Under the pieces are notes generated by a model, which saw nothing but the letters and a program-made list of their open reading frames with translations, had not been told where the DNA came from and did not search any database. Source: Ligustrum vulgare (Eukaryota > Streptophyta > Magnoliopsida > Lamiales > Oleaceae). Taken from it: 64,000 nucleotides of DNA. Shown here one piece after another: positions 46,364-56,739 of the stretch. A program made the translations under genes and the position numbers. Position 1 is the first letter of the stretch. Each line of letters opens with the position of its first letter. The DNA lies in the NCBI GenBank assembly GCA_963555705.1, contig OY743190.1:15383491-15447490 (forward strand). Direction: 5' to 3'.

Positions 46364-46517
46364 TTTCTGGAAAAAATTGGGAAATCGATTTAACTTAGGG
46401 GTTCGAGCTCTTACCTTAGTTATCAGCACACCAAAAACACTTCTCTAATTCCCTCGAGCACGATCACAAATCCTCAAGTTCTCAAAGTTTCGCGAATTAA
46501 AAATGAAGAGAACTCCC

Positions 46518-46525
46518 TATTTATA
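46518..46525 (-). promoter_or_regulatory. TATA box of the antisense gene
   Basis: TATAAATA on the minus strand, embedded in the near-palindrome ctccctataaatagggag, 155 bp upstream of the proposed ATG and about 215 bp inside the 3' LTR boundary. A strong plant TATA consensus. Whether the short gtaagag...ttttccag segment (46414-46367, 48 bp) is a leader intron is doubtful because of its length. Confidence 0.65.
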
Positions 46526-46740
46526 GGGAGGAACCTCGGTAAAACCAAAGGACGCGTGATCTGGGCCGCCAAACGACGCCACATGTCGCCCATCCGCCGT
46601 CCACGTGGCCTGACAACCGTCTTTTCTTACAGAGTGACGTGTCTCTTGCAAGAGTCATTGGATTGCCCCGGCCATTTCAGCCAAGCCCACGTTGCACATC
46701 CTGTCCTCCCTAATCTTGCACATGGATGCATGCGGGCCAG

Positions 46741-47314
46741 TGATGATCATTATTTTATGTCCCGAGCATGACCACTAAAATAAACCCCGACTATTCGCCT
46801 ATTTCCAAGAGCAACATGGTACCCCCGAGGAGTGGGATCACCCTCGAGGAATTCACTCCCCGAGGATCAAGTCACACATTCAGAGCTTCATGATGTTCGG
46901 GGTTATAGCTGTTCGGGGTACCTTCGATACCAGTAGGAGAACCATTTATCTGATGTGGCATCCATGAATGTTTAGAAGTTGTGTCCTAATCCTAGACTCT
47001 AACAACACAATCCCTAAAAAATAGGAGATGAGTCCTAAGAGAACTCATATAATGCAGGTATTCAAATCCTATTATAACTTGTCTAGACATCACTATAAAT
47101 ACATGACATTCGATCATAATTCAGGTACACAATTATTATTCTTCCAGTTTATAGCCTCTTGCATAAATTTTCTTCTTCCTCTTTACTGACTTAAGCATCG
47201 GAGGGGCGACGAGGACACACCTCCTCGCCTTTATTGCAGGTGTTCGGAGATCTAGTTCGTGCTAGCTTGTTGCTCAAGCTCAGAATATTCCAGGTGCGCT
47301 CTTTTGCATCATCA
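46741..47314 (+). repeat. 3' LTR of the Tat element (574 bp)
   Basis: Same ends and length as 21347-21920 with roughly two dozen differences. The preceding bases (gcatgcgggccag) do not form a clear polypurine tract. Confidence 0.93.
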
Positions 47315-47319
47315 ACAGG

Positions 47320-47909
47320 TACTAACGCTGGAACGGATAAGCAGCCTAAGGGAAAGTGCTTCAACTGTGGTGATGAGGGGCGTTGGAAGAAAAATTGTAC
47401 TAAGTCTAAAAAGGTGCATACCAATGAGTCTTTCGTTGCTGAGTCATATTTACTGGTTGATTCTACATTATCCTGGGTTGTAGATTCTAGAACCATTGAT
47501 CATATATGCATTGATATGCAGGTTTTACAGAAAACCAGAGACCTCAGCAAAAATGATTTTCAAATCGCCTTTGGCACGGGAGATGTGGTTGCAGCATTAT
47601 AAGTAGAAATAATTTATTTTAATTTTGGTAGTCGTAGGACTTTAATTTTTAAAGTCTGTTATTATATTCCGCTAATGAAGCAAAAATTTGATTTCTATTT
47701 CAAAACTTTATGAACATGGATATTACATTAATTCTACATCTTTCTGGAATTAATATTTGTCATAATAATGCTCGTATTTGTCTTGAATATTTTTCTAATC
47801 GTCTTTACATACTCAAAGATATTACCCATGAAAATTATATAACTGTCGCTGAAAAACGAATGTTACCTCAAACTACTAAGACATATCTTTGGCTCTAGGA
47901 AATGGACAC
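47320..47909 (+). pseudogene. Copia zinc knuckle and protease (second segment)
   Basis: Continues the copia gag from 21346. KCFNCGDEGRWKKNC is a zinc knuckle in which the His is Arg. WVVDSRTIDHICIDMQ is the copia protease motif with the expected DSGATDH changed to DSRTIDH. FGTGDVVAAL follows. Further right, remnants such as RLYILKDI and KTYLWL lead toward the integrase zinc finger. The frame ends at 47909 where the Athila-like element inserted. Heavily mutated. Confidence 0.85.
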
Positions 47910-49448
47910 TGATAAATACATTTTTGTACTTATTTTGATCTCAAATTTAGACAATTGTGAGTATTTTGGAGTTAGATATTTCTTAATTGTTTATATATTT
48001 TGATTATTTCAGGAAAAACTCGAATTTGGATACATTTAGAGGCCAAACGGATAAAAAAATATCAAAATCATGCAAAATTGACAAAGTGGGGACCAAATTG
48101 TAAATGCCTATTAATTGATTCAAATAATAAAATAATGGAAGATGATATGGAATAAATTGAATGATATTGGAAGTCAAAGGATCAAAGTTTCACTTGAAAA
48201 AGACTTGACGCGAAAAAAGAACCGAACAAGTTATTTCCAGATTTTTAGTCGGACATTGAGACCTATTTTTTGGGATAGTAAAATTATGAATTAGAAATAT
48301 TATATTTATGGAGGAATTATAGCCCTTTAAGATAAATCTTCAATACACTTTGAATCACCTCAGTTGGATATGGAAGAGAAAGATATGACAAAACTATTGA
48401 CAGCTACGCGGAGACGATGCGAATTCTACTTTCCTTGTGTGACTAGGACTCTTATGGAAACCATGTTTGACGTGATTTTGACCTAATTTCATCCTATACA
48501 AGAGACTAAATCGACAACAAGAGAAGGGGACTAACTTAGGGATATTTTACTACATTAATTCACCACAAAAGAGAGAAGATTCATCACAATACAAGGGACA
48601 ATTCAAACTTTTTTTAGATTCAAACAAGGAGGTCAAGTCTAGGTGCAAGATCTTCATCTTTCCCTTCGTTTTTCATTAAAATTTGGTTATGTCTTCCTTT
48701 TTATCATTATTTTTATTCTCTTTTGTTATGTGTAACTAACTATTGTTGGGGCGAATGATGTAATCTTAGTTTAATTATTCAATTTCAATTCTCATGTGTT
48801 TATGTATTGATTTTATTATTAATCTTAATTAATGAACTAATAATTAGCTACTAGTTCGTAGATTTTGTTGTTGTTTTCATAATTCGAGAGGTGAGTTAAC
48901 AACTAAAGCACGTAGTAAAATTCGGCAATTTCAACAAAAAGATAGAGATATGAATTTGTATTAGCATGTGATCATTTATGAATTCCTAGGAGATTTTATA
49001 CATTTGGATAAGGAAGAATTATGACCCAACATAGAGATATGTGATTGACTTAGTTAAATATGGCTAATTTGAGCTCGAGAGAGGTAAATTAGATACATTA
49101 GTGAATTCGATCAAATACTACTTTAGAAAGAAAATATGAGGTGAGAAATTTGATTGGAGAACTAGGATGAAATCGTGAGTCCCAACACTTTTAATTATAA
49201 AAAAAAAAAAAAAAAAACAAAATCAAATCTTTTTATTTATTTATTTAGTTTATTTTGACATTTAATTGCTTTTATGAGTTTGGATGTTTAAAAATCACAA
49301 TCTTCAAATTTATTTATAGTCTATGATTTTATTAGTCGAAGCTAATAGTAAATAAATTAGTCCTTGTGTGATCGACAACTCGAACTCAAAAAGTCGACTT
49401 TACTACTTGTTAACGATATCGTACACTTGCGCTAAGTTTGCACGAACA
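47910..49448 (+). repeat. 5' LTR of the Athila-like element (about 1539 bp)
   Basis: Starts tgataaatacatttttgtac and ends gcacgaaca. Its right part is similar to 53826-54264 and 61724-62161, for example in gatcgacaactcga, ttaacgatatc and acttgcg. The left half has no other copy in the window. A run of about 20 A lies at 49199-49217. Confidence 0.7.
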
Positions 49449-49454
49449 AGTTTT

Positions 49455-49472
49455 TGGAACTGTTGTGGGGAA
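49455..49472 (+). other. Degraded primer-binding site
   Basis: tggaactgttgtggggaa matches the frame of the Athila/Tat-type TGGCGCCGTTGCCGGGGA site with several substitutions, positioned just after the LTR. Confidence 0.55.
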
Positions 49473-50583
49473 CCAATTTTTATTTGTTATTAGCTTAGAT
49501 TAATCTCTTTTATTTACTATTTTTATATATTTTTTTTCTTATTAGGTATTGATACTCGACACTCGAGATGGTTGCATTTGACTTCAATAAAATGCTTGTA
49601 CATGACTTCTTCATAAGGCAACCACAATTGATAGATCAATGAGTTGAAGAGGAAGATATGCTTACGGGAGATTTTATCGTAGGGGATCGACTACAAGAGA
49701 TAAAAGCTGAATATGAAATTGATGAAGCTTTCCTAGATGACTTTCCAGCTAGATTTTTTTATACGCTTCACAAAATTTGATGAGAGAGATTTACCTTTGA
49801 AATTATTCCTTCCACCAAATTTAAATGAGTATCAATTAAAGGAATAACCTCCGCTGGGCTGTCAACAAATGCAAGAAGAGGAAAATAATTGTCATGAAGA
49901 GGTCATTGTCTCATTGTCAACAAATCGGAATTTGGACATCAAGCTCGGGACACTTCAATTCAAGAAGGTCAAGTGGAAAATGAGGAGTTGTTCACAATGA
50001 AGCAAACTAAAAGGACAACGTTTAATTATGTCTCCAAGCAACCCTCTGACTCCATTGAATGGGAGATAATTTATTTCGTCATTAACGTCGACGAGATGAT
50101 TGAAGTTTACATATTGAAGTTTGAATTGAGTAGTGAAGTCAACATATAAGTCATGGGCAAAGTGAATGTTTGGAGCATAAATCAAAAGGAGCACTAGTTC
50201 AATAGACACAAGCTTAGCAAGTCATCAGAAGCCTCCTTTAAAGTTCTTTGAATGTTCATTACCACAAAAATTCGAGCTTGAGACTATAAATCAAGAACTA
50301 AGGGCGGTAACCCAACTTCTAAACTCTAAACTTTTGTTCTTTAATTTTGATATCATGTAGTTTGCAGTAGGATTTGCATTAGAATTTAGGACACATTTCC
50401 CACAATTTCTGTCGAGTTTTTATTTCTTCGAATAAAACTTTGTCATCGTTGTCCCATCGCTAATAGATTTTTACACAAAAAAATAAATATCCCACAATTT
50501 TTGTGGAGTTTTTATTGCTTTGAATAAAATTGTCATCGTTGCCCCATCACTAATAGATTTTTACACAAAAAAATAAATAGATA

Positions 50584-50628
<45 letters not shown>

Positions 50629-50629
50629 T
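50584..50629. repeat. (AAT)n microsatellite
   Basis: About fifteen AAT units. Confidence 0.95.
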
Positions 50630-51630
50630 TTTCCAAATAGGACTTGATAACATTTTTAATGTTGTACCTAGATTTTTTATTTTCAAAAAAAATTGTAAAA
50701 CTTATCTTTTCCTATTTATAGGATTTTTACAGAAAGGTACACTCTGTTAAGATAATTTATATAAAAGTTAGAAATTGCTAATTTTTAAACCTTTGTGTTA
50801 TCACTAATGTCTATTTTTAATTCCTACAGGGAAAGTCCTAGTCTAGCAATGAGGAAGCAAGAAGGCTGTCTTGACATCCAATGAGTAGAATTATCAAATG
50901 ATCTTCCTCAACTCCAAACCTTATCCCAAGGGAGTATACTATTCCATTTTGTGTTTTTTATTATCTACTGTAATTTTTTTTACACATTGAGGACAATGTG
51001 ATGCTTAAGTTTGGGGCTGTGCGAAAAAATTCGAGTTAAATTATCACTTTTATTGTTTAAAAAAAAAAATTTGCTTTTTGTTTTTGAATGTTTGTTTGTC
51101 AAGTTTAATAGCCTTGTCGATACTTCATGTTTGAAACTGTTTGATCAATGAATTGAAGACAGATGTGCTATACTTGGAGTAATTTGATTCATGCTAAGAT
51201 CATTATTTGAGCACATAGTCAATTTCATTATCGCTCATAAAGGTGGCACTTGAATAGAAATGATGGGTTGTAATATGGAACTAAGGATACAAACACATGT
51301 GAAAACTACTACTCAATCACTTGACCAATTAGTTAGATAGTTTGGGGGTGTAGAACTGATGGTAGTGATTATTTAGGTTTTTCTAATTGCATGTGTGGAA
51401 AAACTATGTGTGAAGTAGTTTTGATTGACTTATGGAAGTTAGGTAATGACCAAATGCTGGTAATCTAATGCCTTTCATATAGTAGGAACATACATGCATT
51501 TCAACCTCTCTTTGTAGCTTTTTTGGCTTGAGTTAGTAAGACTTTAAGGGTATTTTTATACTTGGTGCCCTACAGTCATCTGACTTGGAAACCATCGGCC
51601 TAAAGATCACTTTATGGGACATCGAGAAAG

Positions 51631-51633
<3 letters not shown>

Positions 51634-51665
<32 letters not shown>
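51634..51665. repeat. (GA)n microsatellite
   Basis: About sixteen GA units. Confidence 0.95.
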
Positions 51666-51670
<5 letters not shown>

Positions 51671-51998
51671 TATAGATTTTTTTTTTTCTATTTGAAAAGA
51701 CAAAAAAAAAAAAAAAAAAAAAAAAACATTATTAGGATATTGCATTCATTTGACACTTTTCTTCAGAGCATATTTGACTCGAGTCACTAAGCGCGTAAGG
51801 GTATTTCTATACCTGGTGCCCTATGGTCATCTAACTTGGGAGTCACGGGTCTAAAGTTCGTTATAGGGGTCATCTTTTGCCTAATGGAGAGAGGTAATGT
51901 ATAAAAAATAGTATTTAGTTAATAAACTGCATAACAGGGATTAAGATTACTAGTTGGTTTGAATTGCTTAGAGGATATTTGAAGGTAAGGGTATTTCT

Positions 51999-53825
51999 AT
52001 ACTCCGAAATTTTTTTATGCTCGTTTAATTTATTCATTTAATTTTTTTTATGATAATTTAACTTTTCAAATTTTCTATGACCAAAATTATTAATGATTGC
52101 CAAGTTTGCATTGTTGGTTGGTTAAAAAGTTTTCCAAGATTAGTTAATTAAGTTTTTTTTGGGGATTAATATCAAGTTTTATACCTAATTCCTAGTGATA
52201 AGTATTTCATATAATCTTGGCCGAGAGTTATCTTAGGAGTGAAGTAATTTTCTTGCAATGTAAAGGCAAGCATGACATGAGGTGTATAGTTAGGTAACAA
52301 GCAAGCATGAGGTGTCAACTAGTTGCAAGTTATCTTAATAGTGAAGAAATTTTTCCTAGCATTGCAAGCATGAGGTGTTTAACTTAAGCATGAGGTGTCC
52401 AATTAAATATATGAGGTAAATGCATGGAGAGCATGCAAGAGCTATTGGAGATAAATCTTGCATGTGGATACACCAATAGGAAATAGTTAACCTCTTGTCC
52501 TTACTTAGTTCATAGGTCTTCTTTCCTTGGATTATTAAGAGACGTTCTTTATATGTCTTGACAACCAAAATATTACTTTCAAAGAAAAAAACCAACAGCA
52601 AGAGTTAGTGGAAGAGAGTAAAGAGAAAAGATATAGTAAGAATAAAAGAAGAAGAGCAAAGTCTAGCACTTTCAAGTATACTATTCCACCAAAATTTCTC
52701 CAAGCTTTAAGGTAAGATACTTTCTATGCTCAAGTGGTAGGATTTCATGGTAATATTTATGCTTAAGCTATGCATGAAAAACCATAATATGAAATATGTG
52801 GACAAGTCCACAAAGATAGATATCTATTTATGCCTTAGGACAAGTCCGAAGGGCACCGGCAAGCCGGAATGTGCAAGTATGTGTTTGAATGCTTTCGTTT
52901 GTGTAATATTAACATGTTAAATCCGAGCATGATATCTTACTGAGTATTCTTTATACTCATAGTATTTTATACCAAATTTTCAGATTCATGATCGTTCAGT
53001 CGGAGGAAGTCAGTCGCCTACTCGATGATGGACTGAGGACAAATTTATTTTGCATCAGTTTCCTTTTCGTATGTTTTGTTAAAAAAAAAAACTGTTTTCC
53101 ATATGTTTTTCTTGTGGTATTAAATATAAACATGTATAAAACATGATGTAATATGGTAATGAAAGTAAATTTTGTGATCATATCTTTCATGTTATGCTAA
53201 GAGAAATTTTTATAGACCTTTTCCTGCAATGATAAAAGAGGTAGAAACTGGATAGGTTTTTAGGGTCAATTCAAAATACTATTACCAATTCTATAGACAC
53301 CTATTTGAGACTCCAAAAATACTGCTGCGTTCCTATTTGAGTTTTCTTTATATGAGCTCAAGAATCACTCCATTTGGATTTGTGTGGCCTGAGATATAAA
53401 TTTTTAAGCGTCGAAAGGTCAATCTGAAGTTTCTGTGCAGGACCTCACTGTTTTTATAAAACGTCTATATCACATGATCTTATTAATTTTCCATATTTTA
53501 ATATAGGAAACTACATGAAAATTTATTTTCAATGCCACAGATTTTATAGAAAATGGAGTTGGGATGAATTTTATAAAAATGTTTGAACTGGCTGCCCCAA
53601 CTAGCCGTGACTGCACCGAGTTCGTTTACGTAAAGAAAAATTTCAGGTTAGCATGTACTTCTACTGGCCATTAAATTTTATAGAGATATTTTACTACAAG
53701 TTGAAAATAAGTTTCCAGTATATATTTCATTTTATTTAATAGTTTTTTTTTTCTTTCCATGTAACAAAAGCAAAAGTTATTATGTTTAATACGTGACACT
53801 CGAAGCTAAGGTTCGGGTCGTCACA
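51999..53825 (+). repeat. 5' LTR of the Tekay element, 5'-truncated
   Basis: Begins atactccgaaatt and ends ggttcgggtcgtcaca. It is highly similar to 59899-61723, with scattered single-base differences. Confidence 0.9.
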
Positions 53826-54292
53826 CAAATTGTAAATATATATTAGTTGACTTGGATCATAAAATAATGATTGATGATGATATGGAATCAATTGAATGAT
53901 ATTGGAATTCAAAGGATCAAAGTTGCACTTGAAAAGGACTTGGGGGCGAAAAAGGATCTGAACAAGTTATTTCTTGATTTTTAGTTGGACTTTGAGACCT
54001 AGTTTTTTGGGATAGTAAAAGTTCAAATTGGAAAAACTGTATTTATGTAAGAATTGTAGCCTTTAGTTTATTTGGACATTTATTGCTTTTAGTAGTTAGG
54101 CTGTTAAAAAATCACGACCTTCATATTTATTTGTAGTCTAGGATTCGATTAATCGAAGTTAATTGTAAATATATTAGTCCTCGTGGGATCGACAACTCGA
54201 CTCAAAAAGTCCACTTCTCTACTTGTTAACGATATCATATACTTGCGATAATTTTTCACAAACAAACACATTAACCTAAACACGATTAAAAG
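53826..54292 (+). repeat. Duplicated flank: Athila-like LTR end plus copia target sequence
   Basis: Starts caaattgtaaatatatatta and follows 61724-62189 almost base for base. It includes the Athila-like LTR end (tttttcacaaaca) and the first bases of the copia target (attaacctaaacacgattaa), which belong only at 62167. Homology stops at attaaaag. Confidence 0.88.
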
Positions 54293-54517
54293 ATAAAAAT
54301 CTTTTTCAACCGGCGATAGCAATTGACTTTCAACCGGCGATCAAGGTAAAAATATTTTTCAAAGTTTATGAGTTTTCTTATGCAATGAACTATGCTATAT
54401 TTATTGTTGGATATAGGATTATTTTTTAATTAAGTCATACATGAGATTATGAATTCATTGTGTAATTATATGTATTAGAGCCTAGTAGAGTAACATAATT
54501 AATTTTCTATCCTAGAT
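54293..54517 (+). other. Leader-like sequence before the extra ORF
   Basis: A/T-rich and noncoding, with two copies of caaccggcgat at about 54308 and 54332. No primer-binding site seen. Confidence 0.5.
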
Positions 54518-55141
54518 ATGGCAAGAATGATAAGAACCCCCACCAAGACAGAAGCTTGTGGTTTTGCGGAGAAGCGGGATGTGTTATTGGCATTTTATCA
54601 TAATTATTGTATGCATCCGCTCCATAGTTTAGAGCAACATCTTGACCTACTAGATTGCATTATTGAGATGTTGTGGAAAATACACCATGGCATAAGGGAT
54701 AAGGTGAAGATACTACGGTTATATGAAACTGTTCCAGAACCTTGGGCTTCAGTTATAAATGAGATTGTGCAATGGTCTGATGATGACCTCTCATATGAGG
54801 ATCTTGCATATTTACTTCGAGAAAGTTATGAAATTAGTCGCAATTTACAGCGAAACTTTAAGAAGACTATGACCTTGTCCTTGAATACTAGTTTACGAGC
54901 TACCAATTCTAGGCTAGATAATGGACTGTTGGCTAAGTGCTTTCCTAGAGTTCTCAATGAAAGTCTTCCAGTAGGACCAGTACCAATCCTAGCTAATTCA
55001 GAGCAAAGTATGTTAGAGGAAGACTTAGAGGAAGAACCAAAGGAAGAACCAGAGGAAGACCTAGAGGAAGACCCAGAAGAAGAACCAGAGGAAGACCCAG
55101 AGGAAGACCCTGAGGAGGATCCAGAAGAAATAGAAGATTAG
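54518..55141 (+). CDS. Extra ORF upstream of gag, acidic tail; function unknown
   Basis: An open frame of 207 codons starting MARMIRTPTKTEACGFAEKR. Residues about 35-115 (SLEQHLDLLDCIIEMLWKIH, DKVKILRLYETVPEPWASV, LSYEDLAYLLRESYEI) have the spacing and character of a copia-type (UBN2) gag core: helix, a 'DKV..L..LP..Y'-like motif and 'L..E.....L'. This is an inference from pattern only. Residues about 165-207 are a nearly pure Glu/Asp/Pro repeat (EEDPEE). It is undamaged, while the gag 225 bp downstream is broken. It could be an accessory element protein, a captured gene or a chance frame. No family is assigned. Confidence 0.5.
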   Translation: MARMIRTPTKTEACGFAEKRDVLLAFYHNYCMHPLHSLEQHLDLLDCIIEMLWKIHHGIRDKVKILRLYETVPEPWASVINEIVQWSDDDLSYEDLAYLLRESYEISRNLQRNFKKTMTLSLNTSLRATNSRLDNGLLAKCFPRVLNESLPVGPVPILANSEQSMLEEDLEEEPKEEPEEDLEEDPEEEPEEDPEEDPEEDPEEIED

Positions 55142-55254
55142 ACACCATCTTATCTAGCTATCTTTGTTTTTGGAATAGAATAGGATGTAATGCGTACATC
55201 TACTTTTGAATGTATAGTATCTTAATATGACTTTTGTTTGTAAAAATAAATAAA

Positions 55255-55275
55255 TATATATATATATATATATAT
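55255..55275. repeat. (TA)n microsatellite
   Basis: About ten TA units between the extra ORF and gag. Confidence 0.95.
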
Positions 55276-55365
55276 GAAGGAAAGTTGTCTTGGCCTTTCA
55301 CTTTTTCAAGTGAGTGTTTCATTTTGAAGTATTTCTAACTGGATGAATATTTTCATTCAAAGGAA

Positions 55366-56719
55366 ATGCCTCCGAAGCGCAACCACGGAAGTGCACCAAA
55401 TTCCAATATGAACTTAGGCAGCGGAAATGCTAATGCTAGTTCTAGTGGTGGCAAACTTAATGTAGCAAACTTTTCACGAGAATTGCTTGCCATAATACGG
55501 GAGTTGGGAAAACAACAGCAACAACAGGCACCACCTCTCACGGAGCAACGAACACCAAATCAACAAGTACCAACTGATCAACAAGTGCCCAACCAACACG
55601 TTATTCAACCTCAAATAGTACCCAACCCGAGGGATCGAACTGCAATGATAGAGCAGTTTCGTAAAATGAACCCTCCATCGTTCGAGGGGAGCACGGATCC
55701 CTTAGCAGTTGAAGACTGGTTACGAGAACTAGAACGTATCTTTAAGTTTATAAGATGTGAAGATTCTGAAAAAGTAACATTTTCAGTGTTTATGTTAAAG
55801 AAGGGGGCCAGCCATTGGTGGGACATGACTACCAGATCGTTAACAACTGCCGAAGAATAGGCTATAACTTGGGGTGAGGTTTAAGGAACTGGTAGAAGAA
55901 AAATTCTTCCCAGCAGCTGTGAAAGATCAAAAGGAGATGGAATTCCTAAGACTCTAGCAGGGAACCATGACCCTCGTGGAATATGAGCGTAAGTTTGAGG
56001 AATTATCAAGGTTTGCTCCACATCTAGTGGATACGGAGGAAAAGCGGGCTAGAAGGTTCAAACGTGGGCTTCAACCTTATGTTCGTGATATAGTATCAGT
56101 TCTCGAGCTGGGCACTTATCGAGAAGTCTTGAAATGAGCACAGACCATTTCTTATCAAATGACTCAAAATACTGGAAATTCCCAGCAAGTCCAAAATTTC
56201 GCTGGTAAGAGAAAGTGGAGCTTTGATAGACAAAATAACGGTAGAGGAAAGTGGAATAATGCTCCAAAGAAAGGAAAGGCTGAGACATCAGGAGCTGGTG
56301 ATGTTAAACGTTGTCCTAAGTGCGATAGACCTCACAAAGGAGAATGCTTATTGGGAAAAAATGTTTGTTTCAAGTGTGGAAAATCAAGACATTTTGCTAA
56401 AGAATGCCCCCTGAATCAGGCACAGAAGGTTGGAGATGACAAGAAAGGGAAGGCAAGGGTTTTCTCCTTATCTAGGCAAGAAGCAGAGAGAGACCCTAAT
56501 GTCCTAGCAGGTATCATCTTTGTTTCCAATATGCCTGCATTTGTACTTATAGATTCTGGAGCTACTCATTCGTTCATTTCTTCTTCATTTGTTGCAAAGT
56601 CTAAAGTAGAATGTGAATTCCTTCCGTATACCTTAGAAATCTCTCTTCCATCTGGAAAGATACTTGTTGCTGACCAAATAGCTAGAGATCTTAAGATGGA
56701 ATTGATGGTAGAGGTATAG
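55366..56719 (+). pseudogene. Tekay gag and protease, broken
   Basis: Starts MPPKRNHGSAPNSNMNLGSG at 55366. The gag domain starts near residue 95 (MNPPSFEGSTDPLAVEDWLR, KKGASHWWDM). TAG at 55858, a frameshift near 55880, TAG at about 55964 and TGA near 56136 interrupt it. From 56159 it is open to 56719: zinc knuckle CFKCGKSRHFAKEC, a second Cys/His cluster just before (CPKCDRPHKGEC), and protease LIDSGATHSFISSSF near 56550-56590. A one- or two-base indel near 56695 shifts the frame before pol. At least two of the stops fit CAG-to-TAG, one CGA-to-TGA. Confidence 0.88.
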
Positions 56720-56739
56720 CAGTAGATTTAATTCTGCTA

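Larger units (their letters stand above)
21347..47314 (+). mobile_element. Tat/Retand-like Ty3/gypsy element with nested insertions
   Basis: 574-bp LTRs at 21347-21920 and 46741-47314, TSD acagg at 21342-21346 and 47315-47319, inserted in copia gag. Without the nested 16.2 kb it is about 9.7 kb. Contents in order: PBS, gag (split), protease, RT, RNase H, a second archaeal-type RNase H, integrase, a minisatellite spacer, an antisense gene, LTR. The dual RNase H and the antisense extra ORF are known traits of the plant Tat lineage. The LTRs differ at roughly two dozen positions by eye, mostly transitions, so it is older than the elements nested in it. Gag-pol is one reading frame interrupted by point stops. 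Confidence 0.92.
49473..51998 (+). other. Internal region of the Athila-like element, no recognisable protein
   Basis: No long ORF or known domain. 50984-50999 is the palindrome acattgaggacaatgt followed by aagtttgggg, wording typical of the region between pol and 3' LTR in Athila/Tat-like elements. An (AAT)n repeat lies at 50584-50629 and a (GA)n at 51634-51665. The phrase aagggtatttNtatac occurs at about 51547, 51798 and 51987 in a degenerate, roughly 200-250-bp repeat. The third copy runs directly into the Tekay LTR. Confidence 0.6.

Noticed and set aside
46367..46414. Leader intron of the Tat antisense gene (GTAAGAG...TTTTCCAG)
   Set aside because: The signals look good, but 48 bp is shorter than plant introns normally are, so it is not annotated.
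47234..47319. N-terminal part of an ORF starting in the Tat LTR and running into copia protease
   Set aside because: The start codon is in the Tat 3' LTR; the fusion arises by chance at the insertion junction, and the copia part begins after the TSD.
55021..55137. Acidic EEDPEE tail as a separate functional transactivation domain
   Set aside because: It is a simple 12- to 24-bp DNA repeat expansion; no evidence beyond composition.
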